This document shows positions 25,674-33,515 of a stretch of 64,000 nucleotides of DNA, in pieces; within the stretch, counting starts at the first letter, position 1, and every line of letters starts with the position of its first letter. Origin of the DNA: Polyangiaceae bacterium (lineage in GTDB: Bacteria; Myxococcota_A; Polyangia; Polyangiales; Polyangiaceae); the NCBI GenBank assembly GCA_016719945.1, contig JADJYE010000002.1, positions 806,001 through 870,000 on the forward strand, in the 5' to 3' direction. A model generated the notes under the pieces. It saw only the letters and a program-made list of their open reading frames with translations, was not told the DNA's origin and did no database searches. The position numbers were made by a program, and so were the translations under genes.

Positions 25674-26360
25674 TCAGCCGAAGTTGACCGACGTCTCCGT
25701 CCGGCTCTTGTTCAGCTCCCAGAACTTGTCGGCGATGCTCGAGGCCTCGAGCGTCGCGTTGCCGTGGTCGAAGGCGGTGCCCTTCACCATCCCGAGCACG
25801 ACCACCTCGCCGACGTACACGCCCTCGGGCTTCAGCTTCGTAGCGAGCAGACCCACGGCCTTGTGCTGCGCGGCCTTGCCGATCGCCAGGCCCATTGCGC
25901 CGAACTGCACGGCCATGGCGTCGATGTTCGCGTCGTAGAAGGCGAAGCCGCCGCCGGTGACCAGCAGAGCGCCCTTGGTCTCCTTGAGGTCGGCGAGCGC
26001 CGCCTGCGTCGCGACGATCATGCCGTTGCACGCGACGTCGACGACCATGCGCAGCTCGTCGAGGGGGGCGGTGGTGAGGTCGCCCGCGCCGAACGTGTAG
26101 ACGTTCCAGTGGATGGCGCTGATCGGCCCGAACGCCGCGCGCACGTCCTTGACGAGCGCCTTGACGGCCTCGGCGTCCGCGAGGTTGCACGGGAAAGCCT
26201 TCGCCTCGACGCCGGCCTCCTTGAGCTTCGCGGCGGCCGCGCTCAGGCGCTCGACGTTGCGCGCGACGATGGCGACGTTGTAGCCCTCCTTGCCGAACTT
26301 GCGGGCGACGGCGTCGGAGATCCCAGGCCCATGGCCACAGACGATGAGGGTCGGTTTCAT
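25674..26360 (-). CDS. Atypical short-chain dehydrogenase/reductase-like protein, 228 aa
   Basis: A Rossmann-fold SDR family protein. The N-terminal nucleotide-binding motif is VCGHGPGISDAVARKFGKEG, a variant of TGxxxGIG, followed by VAIVARNVERL and a mid-chain IHWNVYTFGAGD where NNAG usually stands. The catalytic YxxxK is replaced: the aligned segment GLAIGKAAQHKAV keeps the Lys but has no Tyr. It may therefore bind NAD(P) without classical dehydrogenase chemistry, or use another residue. The start is ATG 26360 (a TTG two codons upstream is possible). It is convergent with the VWA gene. Confidence 0.82.
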   Translation of the reverse strand: MKPTLIVCGHGPGISDAVARKFGKEGYNVAIVARNVERLSAAAAKLKEAGVEAKAFPCNLADAEAVKALVKDVRAAFGPISAIHWNVYTFGAGDLTTAPLDELRMVVDVACNGMIVATQAALADLKETKGALLVTGGGFAFYDANIDAMAVQFGAMGLAIGKAAQHKAVGLLATKLKPEGVYVGEVVVLGMVKGTAFDHGNATLEASSIADKFWELNKSRTETSVNFG

Positions 26361-26437
26361 GGCCAAGCCGTCTAGCGCCGGGGCTCGAGGGAGTCGACGG
26401 TGGCCGTTGCCTCGCCCGCGTCTTGGGCGAGGGAGGT

Positions 26438-28543
26438 CTACAGGACGCCCGCGAGGCTCGCGAGCACGAGCTTCTCGGGCGAGTCGACCAGCGACTCCGC
26501 GGCGCCAGCGCGCGCCTCGTGACGCTTGGCGGCCTGCTCGTCACCGCGCCAGCGCGCGGCCTCGGCCCTGGCTCGCGCCGCGGTCGGCGTGTGATACGCG
26601 GAGTAGGCGAGGGGGATGAAGGCGTCGATCCACACCTCCGGGTCCGAGCCATTGGCTGCCTGGCCGACCACGTAGAACACAGCGGGGAGCACGAGCTCCG
26701 CACCGATGCTTGGACTGAAGGAGAACATGCGCAGGCGATAGGCGCGACGCTCGGCCTCCGGCATCACGGCGAGCTTCTCCCAGGTGGTCGCGTCCCGCTC
26801 GTATCCCTCAGGCGTCGGCAGCCCCGGCCCCTCGTCGGGTCGCCCGACGCGCAGCGCTGTCGCGGTGAGCAGCCACGCGGTTGCGGTCTTCTTGTCGTCG
26901 GTCGCGCCCGCGTGCGTGCGCTGGGCGAGCACGTGGGCGTCCTCCCAGCGCCCGCCGCGCATCGCCACCAGTACGTCGAGGATGCCAGCCAGCGTGGCGA
27001 TGTCCGGCGAAGGAGAGGTCTTCGCCAGCTCGCGCAGGTGCGCTTCGGCGTTCGGGACATCCCCCGCAGCATAGGCCAGCGACGCTGCGAAGAGCCGTGT
27101 CCCGGCCGAGGGGTCGAGCGCGAGCGCCTTGTCGAGGTCGTGGCGCGCCTCCTCGTGTCGGCCCAGCGCGGCGCGCTGCGAAGCCGCCTCGACCCACAGC
27201 ACGACCGCGGCTCTCTCCAGGGCCCCCTTGGGATCCTGACGCGCGGCGAGGATCTCCTCCCCCGAGTGATAGAAGTCGCCGATCGGTCGCGCCTGCGGGG
27301 GCGCCTTCTTCGCCGGTCCTTCCTTCGCGGCGGGCCGCTTCGGCGCGCTCGGAGGCGTTGCAGGCGGCGGCGGGAGCGTCGTCGCCGCGAGCGCCTTCAG
27401 GGTCTCCGCCGCCTTCTCGTGCACGCCGGGGTCGACCAAGATGGGATGCAACAAGTGAGAGAACCGCGGAGCGCCGAGGCCGAGCTTGTAGGGCGAGACG
27501 GGGGCCCCGAGCTGGAAGGTGAGGGGAGCGACCGCGTCGAGCACCCGGTCGAGGGGCTGGCTCTCTTGGGTCAGCCAGGCAGCGACGAAGGGGGTCCTCG
27601 CTCGTTGAGTGTCAAAGAGCGCCAGGCCGCTGGAGCCAAGCAGATCGATGTCCGGCACCTGGCCGAGCGGGACGTCGCCTCGAAACCGGCTCGAGGACAG
27701 CTTGGCGGCCATCAGCGCCATGCGCCCGGAGTCACCGCCGTAGCCCGCGCTGTCCGCGCCGCACAGGACCTGAGCGATCTGGGCGGCGTCGGTTCGACTC
27801 GGCACCTTCACGATCGCGTCGCCTTTGGCGAGCTCGAGGTGCTCGAGGCCCTCCCGCTGCTGGCCCTTGAGGCAGAGGAACGCGCCCGCCTCGAGGTCGC
27901 GATCCCAGTGTGGCTCGTCCCTGCGGGCCGCGATCTGGGCCGCGCTCTGCAGGTCGCCGCCGGCGAGGGCCGCGTCGTACGCGTATTGGAGGTTCTCCGG
28001 CCCCTGGGTCCACGGGTGGGCCTCTGCGGCCACCGCGAACGCGCCGTGCTCGATGAGCGCGGCGATGAGCGAGGCGGCTGGGTCGTACGTCACGATCTTC
28101 CCATCCGTCCCGCGCTCGAGGGTGAGCGGGCCTCCCTTCGACGCTTGAAGGAGCCGGCGCGCTGCCTCGTCGCGCGCAGCGGCGTTCGGGGTCACGGCTG
28201 CGGCGTCGCGCAGCTCACGCTCGGCCTGGTCATGGTCGACGTCGCGCTCGCGGGCGAGCGCGCGCGTCCGCGTCCAAGGGAGGAGCTTGGGGACGAAGAG
28301 CCAGGCGTGGGGGCGCCAAGCGCACGCGCGGCTGTCCCCTGGAGCTACCAGGTAGTCACGGTCCGAGCAGGCGGCGTCGCTCCGGTCGGCCTGCAGGATC
28401 ATCCGCGGTGCGGCCAGGACGGTCGACACCACCCCGAGGGCTCCGAGCCCGAGCAGCGCGTTGCGCCAGCGGCGGCGGCGCTTCGCTCGCGCCACCGCGA
28501 AGAACTGCTCAGGCTCGACCTCGGGCTCCACCACTCTTTCCAT
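26438..28543 (-). CDS. Membrane-anchored TPR-like repeat protein, 701 aa
   Basis: After a short acidic N-terminus comes RRRRWRN and one membrane segment (ALLGLGALGVVSTVLAA), leaving a large body of mostly Ala/Leu-rich helices. Several blocks look like tetratricopeptide or similar helical repeats, for example RHEEARHDLDKALALDPSAG, YAAGDVPNAEAHLRELAK and GRWEDAHVLAQRTH. A Pro/Lys/Ala linker (KRPAAKEGPAKKAPP) divides the chain near the middle. I do not recognise an enzymatic motif; a scaffold or assembly role is inference. The ATG at 28543 gives MERVVEPEVEPEQFF; earlier starts add Arg/Ala sequence that overlaps the upstream intergenic region. Confidence 0.78.
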   Translation of the reverse strand: MERVVEPEVEPEQFFAVARAKRRRRWRNALLGLGALGVVSTVLAAPRMILQADRSDAACSDRDYLVAPGDSRACAWRPHAWLFVPKLLPWTRTRALARERDVDHDQAERELRDAAAVTPNAAARDEAARRLLQASKGGPLTLERGTDGKIVTYDPAASLIAALIEHGAFAVAAEAHPWTQGPENLQYAYDAALAGGDLQSAAQIAARRDEPHWDRDLEAGAFLCLKGQQREGLEHLELAKGDAIVKVPSRTDAAQIAQVLCGADSAGYGGDSGRMALMAAKLSSSRFRGDVPLGQVPDIDLLGSSGLALFDTQRARTPFVAAWLTQESQPLDRVLDAVAPLTFQLGAPVSPYKLGLGAPRFSHLLHPILVDPGVHEKAAETLKALAATTLPPPPATPPSAPKRPAAKEGPAKKAPPQARPIGDFYHSGEEILAARQDPKGALERAAVVLWVEAASQRAALGRHEEARHDLDKALALDPSAGTRLFAASLAYAAGDVPNAEAHLRELAKTSPSPDIATLAGILDVLVAMRGGRWEDAHVLAQRTHAGATDDKKTATAWLLTATALRVGRPDEGPGLPTPEGYERDATTWEKLAVMPEAERRAYRLRMFSFSPSIGAELVLPAVFYVVGQAANGSDPEVWIDAFIPLAYSAYHTPTAARARAEAARWRGDEQAAKRHEARAGAAESLVDSPEKLVLASLAGVL

Positions 28544-28667
28544 TCGACAGCAGCCTAGTGCAGCTTTCGGGCCGGGAGCGGCTGCGCGCTGCTGCCGCGC
28601 TCCGCCCGCCCCAGCCCTTGCGACGCGGCGGGCTGCAACGTTGCCCTGCAACCGCTACGCTTCGGGG

Positions 28668-29324
28668 ATGGGCGTGCCTCCTCGCCGCTGGCACCGCGCG
28701 CCGCGCCCGCTCTTCGTCTCCACGGCCGCCTTGTACGTGGTCGCCGTCGCGCTGCTGTTCTTCGGGCTGCGCTGGCGAGGAGAGCTCGTCTACGACCTCA
28801 GCGGCGCGGTCTCCGTCGAGGCCGGCTCGCCGGCAGCCAAGGCCGGCATCGTCACGGGAGACCGCGTCGTCTCGATCGGCGAGACGGCCGTGCCTCACTT
28901 CGACGCGATCAGGCCAGCCCTCCTCGCGGCGGGGCCGGGTGAGGTCTCGGTGGACGTGGAGCGGGGGACCGAGCGTCTCTCCTTCAACGTGCACCGCGCG
29001 CGAGGGACCAAGCTCGGGGTGCGTCCGCCGGTGGTCGAGAACGATCTGCCGGTCGGCTCAACGCTCGAGCGCTGCCTGTTCGAGCCCCTGGCCATCTGGT
29101 CCCGCGCCTGGAAAAAGCGCGAGATCCCGCTCGAGATGGACCCCGACGCGCACGGCGCCGTGTCCTTCGCCGAGTTCCTCCGCCCGCGCGGCTCGGCCGA
29201 CAAGGTCGTGAGCGCAGGGATGGTGTCGAGCTATGCGGCGCCGCTCCCTGCGCTGTTGGGGCTCGCGCTGCTCCTCACGCTTCGCCGCGCGCGCGCCGCC
29301 ACGCCAAGCTCATTGCGCGTTTGA
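28668..29324 (+). CDS. PDZ-domain membrane protein, 218 aa
   Basis: Begins MGVPPRRWHRAPRPL, then a membrane segment (FVSTAALYVVAVALLFFGL) and a PDZ domain at about residues 40-115 with VEAGSPAAKAGIVTGDRVVS and GPGEVSVDVERGTERLSFNV. A second membrane segment (ALPALLGLALLLTL) closes the chain. No protease catalytic site is present, so unlike HtrA or RseP this would be a stand-alone peptide-binding membrane protein. The 3' end overlaps the convergent di-iron gene by 15 bases. Confidence 0.78.
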   Translation: MGVPPRRWHRAPRPLFVSTAALYVVAVALLFFGLRWRGELVYDLSGAVSVEAGSPAAKAGIVTGDRVVSIGETAVPHFDAIRPALLAAGPGEVSVDVERGTERLSFNVHRARGTKLGVRPPVVENDLPVGSTLERCLFEPLAIWSRAWKKREIPLEMDPDAHGAVSFAEFLRPRGSADKVVSAGMVSSYAAPLPALLGLALLLTLRRARAATPSSLRV

Positions 29325-30182
29325 TGCCGGAGCCCTCGAGGCCGGGTCGAGCAGCTCCGAGAGCGCGCGTTCGTCGAGCGTGATGCCATGGCGCGCGAGC
29401 GGCGCGACGACGTCGTCCTGAACGCTCGCGCGCGCGCGCGCGCCATAGGCGCTCGCTTCCATCCAGCCGAGCTCGTTCACGTGCCGCACCAGGAACCCCT
29501 CGCTCGTCACGCCGTCGGAGACGCGGCTGGTGAGCCGCGTCCACAACGGCGACAGCACCCTCAACATGTCGAGCGCGATCGCCGCGAGGCGCGCCCGCTC
29601 GGAGTCGTCGAGGCGCTCGGCTGCCCAATCCAAGAACAGCCAGCCGAGCCGGCCGTGTGGAGCCTCGTCCTGCACGATGCGCTCGAGCACCGCGCGCGTG
29701 AGCGGGTGGGCCGCCGACTTGAGGCAGCCGGCGAGCATCGGCAAGCTGAACGCCTCCGCCACGCAGCAGATCCGCACCGAGAGCTCGGCTGCGCGCGCGA
29801 GCGCAGGGCCCGGCGCCGCGCGCTGGCTCAGGCCGGAGAAGTCGACCGGATGCGGCGCGCCGCCGCCGAGCTCCATCGCCAAGCGGCTGGTGAGCTCGAC
29901 GTGCAACATCTCGTCGGCCACGAAGTCACCCGCCATGCCGATCAGATCGACCGGCGCCTTGGCCTCGAGCAGCGCGAGCAAGAGCTCCCCGAACGCGTAG
30001 GCGGTCGTGTATTCGTTGAACGCCGCCTCGGTCCAGCTGAGACGAGCGCGCTCCACGAGCAACGGTGGATATTCGCCGACGGGCAACGTCCCCCACGGAA
30101 AGTCGTCGACCCCGGGTCGAATGCGGCGGAAGTACTTCGCGGCCACTCCGCCGAGCCACTCGAGCTCGAACGGCTCCTTCAA
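29310..30182 (-). CDS. Ferritin-like di-iron protein, 290 aa
   Basis: A helical protein of the ferritin-like superfamily. Two E-x2-H motifs are visible, ADEMLHVELTSRLAMELG and VQDEAPHGRLGWLF, with further Glu ligands likely in WTEAAFNEYTTAYAFGE and VAEAFSLPML. That is the ligand set of a four-helix di-iron site, as in AurF/PrnD-like or rubrerythrin-like oxidases. The substrate is unknown. The start is TTG at 30182, which shares TTGA with the stop of the small lipoprotein gene upstream. The coupling suggests the two act together, for example a membrane-tethered partner for a soluble oxidase, but that is inference. Confidence 0.75.
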   Translation of the reverse strand: MKEPFELEWLGGVAAKYFRRIRPGVDDFPWGTLPVGEYPPLLVERARLSWTEAAFNEYTTAYAFGELLLALLEAKAPVDLIGMAGDFVADEMLHVELTSRLAMELGGGAPHPVDFSGLSQRAAPGPALARAAELSVRICCVAEAFSLPMLAGCLKSAAHPLTRAVLERIVQDEAPHGRLGWLFLDWAAERLDDSERARLAAIALDMLRVLSPLWTRLTSRVSDGVTSEGFLVRHVNELGWMEASAYGARARASVQDDVVAPLARHGITLDERALSELLDPASRAPASNAQ

Positions 30183-30433
30183 GGGGGCGACTTGCTCGTC
30201 GCGCTCGCCGCGACGGTGGCCGTCGTGGCACCGTCGGTCGCGCTCTTGGGATCGCCAGGTGGCGTCTCGGGAGGCGTGGTGCTCGCGCTCGCTGTGGCCA
30301 TCCCGTCGTCGTAATACGAGCCCTTTGGGTTGCCGGGCAGCGGCTGCTCGGAGCTGCACGCGACCACCGAGCCAGCGGTGAGCGCGGCGCTGACCAGCAG
30401 CCTGCCTCGCGGAGGCGGTTCTCTCTTCGCCAT
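30179..30433 (-). CDS. Small lipoprotein coupled to the di-iron protein, 84 aa
   Basis: MAKREPPPRGRLLVSAAL followed by TAGSVVACSS gives a lipoprotein signal with a VVAC lipobox. The mature part is only about 55 residues: EQPLPGNPKGSYYDDGMA, then a Thr/Pro/Ala/Ser-rich tail without recognised domains. Such a short, low-complexity lipoprotein is more likely a tether or export aid than an enzyme. Its stop overlaps the TTG start of the ferritin-like gene. Confidence 0.7.
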   Translation of the reverse strand: MAKREPPPRGRLLVSAALTAGSVVACSSEQPLPGNPKGSYYDDGMATASASTTPPETPPGDPKSATDGATTATVAASATSKSPP

Positions 30434-30555
30434 GTGACAAATGAGCATAGCCCGAGGCCGGCGCCGCTCGGGCCCGACAAGTTGGCAAACGGCGTGGCCG
30501 CCGGAACATGTCAGCGCCCCCTCGCGCTCCACCGGGACCAAACAGGAGGAGCGAG

Positions 30556-31165
30556 ATGGACGTTCGAGCTTGGTGCCTTGGGTTGTGCGTCTTCGGGGTC
30601 GGCTGTCAGCCCGCGAAGCAAGCATGGGTGCCTGGCAAGACGGACGCTCCAGTCCAGTCGAGCGACCTGACCGCCCAATGGGAGCGGTCCCGCGAGCTCG
30701 GCCTCCCACTCGAGATCGAGGCGCGCGTCACCCGGCTCGGCAGCGACGAGGCGCTGGCCTCTCTGCGCGGGAAGCTCGACACGCGCGGGGCGATGGTGTT
30801 CGAGACCAGCGAGCGAGATCAGCCCTCCCTCGCCCGCCTGAGCGTGCATGTGAGCCGCGCAAAGATGGGGCTACGCGCTCGGCGTGAGCTGGGACGAGCG
30901 CGCGCCGGAAGGGCGCGTCGTGTCGTGGCACCCCAACCTGGTGCTCGAGCGCGGCGCCGCGACCACCGCAGAGATCGCCTGGGCAGACGGGGACGGCCGG
31001 CGGCTGTCGCTGCGGATCGTCGACCCGGCGGCCGAGCAGCCAGCGCCCGTGGCCGCCGCGGTCGAGCCGGTGGGCGCCGCGGTCGAGGCTTCGCTGCCGG
31101 TCGCCTCCAGCACGTCGCCGCTCACCTCCGGCCCGCTGCCACAGGCGGCCGCGACGACGCCCTGA
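30556..31165 (+). CDS. Lipoprotein of unknown function, frameshifted in this sequence
   Basis: ATG at 30556 with GGAGGAGCGAG upstream. The start MDVRAWCLGLCVFGVGC has lipobox GVGC and is followed by QPAKQAWVPGKTDAP and a domain containing GLPLEIEARVTRLGSDEALA. At the GGGG run 30867-30870 the frame shifts. Removing one G joins SVHVSRAKMG to YALGVSWDERAPEGRVV and on to TTAEIAWADGDGRRLSLRI, which ends with an Ala/Pro/Ser tail at 31165. The corrected protein has about 202 residues. I do not recognise the domain. Confidence 0.65.
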
Positions 31166-31177
31166 CGCGGCCCGCGC

Positions 31178-32611
31178 TCAGCGCCGCGCGCGGACGCGGA
31201 CGCGGACGCCGTGCTTCGGCCGAAGGGTCGCGCTCGGCTCGGGCTCGTCCTCTGCCAAGAGCTCGAACCGATACCGGCGCAGGAGCGTCGCCAGGATGAG
31301 CGGCGCCTCCAGGTACGCGAAGTGGATGCCGAGGCAGATCCGCGGGCCGGCGCTGAAGGGGAGGTAGGCGTACCGGTGACGCGTCGCCTCGCGCTCCGGC
31401 GAGAAGCGGTCGGGGTCGAAGCGCTCTGGGTCGCTCCACAGGTCTCGCCTGCGGTGCATGGCCCAGGGCGACACCATGACGTTCGTCGACCGCGGGACGT
31501 CGTATTCGCCGAGGGTGACCGCCTGCGTCGAGTCGCGCCCGAAGACGTAGACCGGGGGATAGAGCCTGAGCGCCTCTTGGAAGGCGCGGAGGCACATCCC
31601 GAGCTTGCCGAGGTCGGCCACCGTCGGCTCGTCCCCCACGCTGTCCGCCTCGCGCTCCATCTCCGCATAGACGCGCGGATCTCTGCAGGCCTCGTGCAGC
31701 GTCCACGCGAGGCCGGTGGCGGTGGTCTCGTGGCCAGCGACGAACAAGGTCAGGACCTCGTCGCGGATCTGCCGGTCGCTCATGACCGAGCCGTCCTCGT
31801 CCCGCGCGTCGAGCAAGCGCGCGAGCAGATCGCCGTGGACGGCGCTCGAGCTGCGGCGGTCGTCGATCATCTTCTGGACGTGCTCGTCGAGGACCACGAT
31901 CGCTCGGGCGAGCGCCCGCCCGCGCTCGCCGAAGAGGAGCACGGGCCCACGGACGCCGAGCTCTGCGCGGCGAGCGAGCTCGGCCACGCGACCCGAGCTC
32001 CGCTCGCGCAGCAGGCCCAGCTGCCGGCGCATGAGGATGTGCGCGATGGCCATCGGCCGCCCGATGATCCAGCCCGCCCAGTCGAGCGTCACGGTGAGCG
32101 CGTGACCCAGCTCGTCGGCCTCCGAGAACGTATCTGCCCCGAACAGCGTCTTTCCGGCCACCGCCATTGTGATGCGCGTCGTCTCCGCGTTGAGCGCGAG
32201 ATCGTCGCCGTCGCGCCAGCGCGCCAACGTGCGGACGGTGCAGGCGACCATGTCGGGGGCGTATCGCTCGAGCGCCTTGGGGTGGAACAGCGGCGCCATG
32301 AGCTTGCGCTGCCGCCGCCACAGCTCACCGTTCGACGTGAAGATCCCCTCGCCCGCGAGGGGAAACAGGCTGAAGCGCAGCATGTCGCTCTTGTCGAACC
32401 ACTTCGCCTTCTCGACCAGCATCTCTTGGACGATGTCCGGGTGGTTCGCGACCGCGGCGCGCACCCCGGGCACGGGCAGCTTGAGGCGCAAGAGCGGCTC
32501 GGTGGCCTTCGACAGCCTGTTCAACGTGCCGAGCCGGTCGCTGCGAAAGTCGGAGTTGTGACCCAGGAGCCCCGCACCACCCGGGGCCATCGGCATCGTC
32601 TGGAAGTCCAC
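31178..32611 (-). CDS. Cytochrome P450, 477 aa
   Basis: A heme-thiolate monooxygenase. The oxygen-binding I-helix motif is LFVAGHETTATGLAWTLHE (about residue 290), the E-x2-R motif is FQEALRLYPPVYVFGRD and the heme-binding loop is YLPFSAGPRICLGIHFAYLE with the axial Cys. PERFDPDRFSPER precedes it as in most family members. It is soluble, with no membrane anchor. The start is GTG at 32611 with GAGGAGG 13 bases upstream, a rather long spacing, so an internal ATG a few codons later is possible. No ferredoxin or reductase gene lies nearby. The substrate is unknown. Confidence 0.93.
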   Translation of the reverse strand: MDFQTMPMAPGGAGLLGHNSDFRSDRLGTLNRLSKATEPLLRLKLPVPGVRAAVANHPDIVQEMLVEKAKWFDKSDMLRFSLFPLAGEGIFTSNGELWRRQRKLMAPLFHPKALERYAPDMVACTVRTLARWRDGDDLALNAETTRITMAVAGKTLFGADTFSEADELGHALTVTLDWAGWIIGRPMAIAHILMRRQLGLLRERSSGRVAELARRAELGVRGPVLLFGERGRALARAIVVLDEHVQKMIDDRRSSSAVHGDLLARLLDARDEDGSVMSDRQIRDEVLTLFVAGHETTATGLAWTLHEACRDPRVYAEMEREADSVGDEPTVADLGKLGMCLRAFQEALRLYPPVYVFGRDSTQAVTLGEYDVPRSTNVMVSPWAMHRRRDLWSDPERFDPDRFSPEREATRHRYAYLPFSAGPRICLGIHFAYLEAPLILATLLRRYRFELLAEDEPEPSATLRPKHGVRVRVRARR

Positions 32612-32655
32612 GGACCGCAGCCTACCTCCTCGCGGCTCGCGAGCGGCCCCCTGCG

Positions 32656-32827
32656 GCTTGGGTTGGGGGAAGAACCCGACGTGACGACGAGGCTCTTCCC
32701 GGGGCATAACCACCTGTTTTAGCCGGCTGTCCTCGGCACCCCCGAGGCGTGGGCAGGCATCGAGACGACGCTCGACCCCGCGGTGCTCGACGAGATCGCC
32801 ACCTGGCTCGGCGCGCGCACGAGGTGA
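32656..32827 (+). pseudogene. 3' remnant of an alpha/beta hydrolase gene
   Basis: In one continuous frame the + strand reads GEEPDVTTRLFPGHNHLF, an in-frame TAG at 32720-32722, then PAVLGTPEAWAGIETTLDP and VLDEIATWLGARTR before a TGA at 32825. This matches the end of alpha/beta hydrolases, where the catalytic His sits in FPGxNHLF and the last helix reads LDEIAxWL. The rest of the gene is missing, replaced by the start of the P450 gene. Only the C-terminal 55 codons or so survive, with a stop in the middle. Confidence 0.6.
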
Positions 32828-32846
32828 CGCGCGCCCTAGCGCGTCC

Positions 32847-33371
32847 TCACTTCGGCAGGACCACCGCGTCGATCACGTGGATGACCCCGTTCGAGGCCGC
32901 GATGTCGGTCTTCACCACGTTGGCCGCGTCGATCTTCACGCCGCCGCCCTCGGTGGAGATCGTCAGCTCCTGTCCCTGCACCGTCTTGGCGGAGGTGAGC
33001 TTCATGGCGTCCGCCGCCGCCACCTTGCCGGAGACGACGTGGTAGGTGAGGACGGCGCGCAGCTTCTCCTTGTTCTCGGGCTTGAGCAGGTCATCGACCG
33101 TGCCCGGGGGCAGCTTCGCGAAGGCCTCGTCCGTCGGCGCGAAGACGGTGAACGGGCCGGGGCCCTTCAAGGTGTCGACGAGGTCGGCTGCCTGAAGCGC
33201 CGCCGCGAGCGTCTTGAACGAGCCGGCGCTGACGGCCGTGTCCACGATGTCGCTGGTGCTCTCGCTGCCCTTCGCGTCCGCCGCGGTGTTGGAGGAAGAG
33301 TCCGCGTTCTGCGTGGCGCAAGCGGTGGTGCAGAGGGCGGCGGCGAAGAGGACGATGAAGGTCTTGGACAT
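32847..33371 (-). CDS. Fasciclin (FAS1) domain lipoprotein, 174 aa
   Basis: Signal sequence MSKTFIVLFAAALCTTAC with a TTAC lipobox-like end, a Ser/Ala/Asn linker, then one FAS1 domain: SAGSFKTLAAALQAADLVDT, GPFTVFAPTDEAFAKLPPG, LRAVLTYHVVSGKVAAADAM and ASNGVIHVIDAVVLPK. FAS1 domains mediate adhesion at cell surfaces. The gene is divergent from the CarH-like regulator. Its promoter (TTGACA at 33439-33444 on the minus strand, 17 bases, then AGACAT) overlaps one of the repeated TTTGTC elements, so it may be light- or B12-regulated. Confidence 0.9.
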   Translation of the reverse strand: MSKTFIVLFAAALCTTACATQNADSSSNTAADAKGSESTSDIVDTAVSAGSFKTLAAALQAADLVDTLKGPGPFTVFAPTDEAFAKLPPGTVDDLLKPENKEKLRAVLTYHVVSGKVAAADAMKLTSAKTVQGQELTISTEGGGVKIDAANVVKTDIAASNGVIHVIDAVVLPK

Positions 33372-33414
33372 GAGATCGGGCTCCTGGTTGTGGGGCGTCG
33401 TGGCCCCGTCCCCC

Positions 33415-33509
33415 TATGTCTACTGTCTGTCCAAGATTTGTCAAGGAACGGTGCGGGCGATTTGTCATTTGCGTCTGTTGTTGACAAAGCTTTGTCTAGG
33501 TCTAATGCT
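33415..33509. promoter_or_regulatory. Divergent promoter region with clustered TTTGTC/GACAAA operators
   Basis: TTTGTC occurs at 33437, 33461 and 33491 on the + strand, and a 14-bp perfect palindrome GACAAAGCTTTGTC lies at 33483-33496. It overlaps a TTGACA -35 element (33481-33486) for the CarH-like gene. The TTTGTC at 33437 overlaps the -35 of the divergent fasciclin promoter. The repeats resemble the spaced ACA/TGT elements bound by CarH-family tetramers, and their place fits repression of both genes. Confidence 0.65.
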
Positions 33510-33515
33510 GAGCGC

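Noticed and set aside
28461..28667. Longer start for the PDZ protein
   Set aside because: The added residues are Arg/Ser-rich and overlap the start of the divergent TPR-like gene; the ATG at 28668 gives a normal membrane-protein N-terminus.
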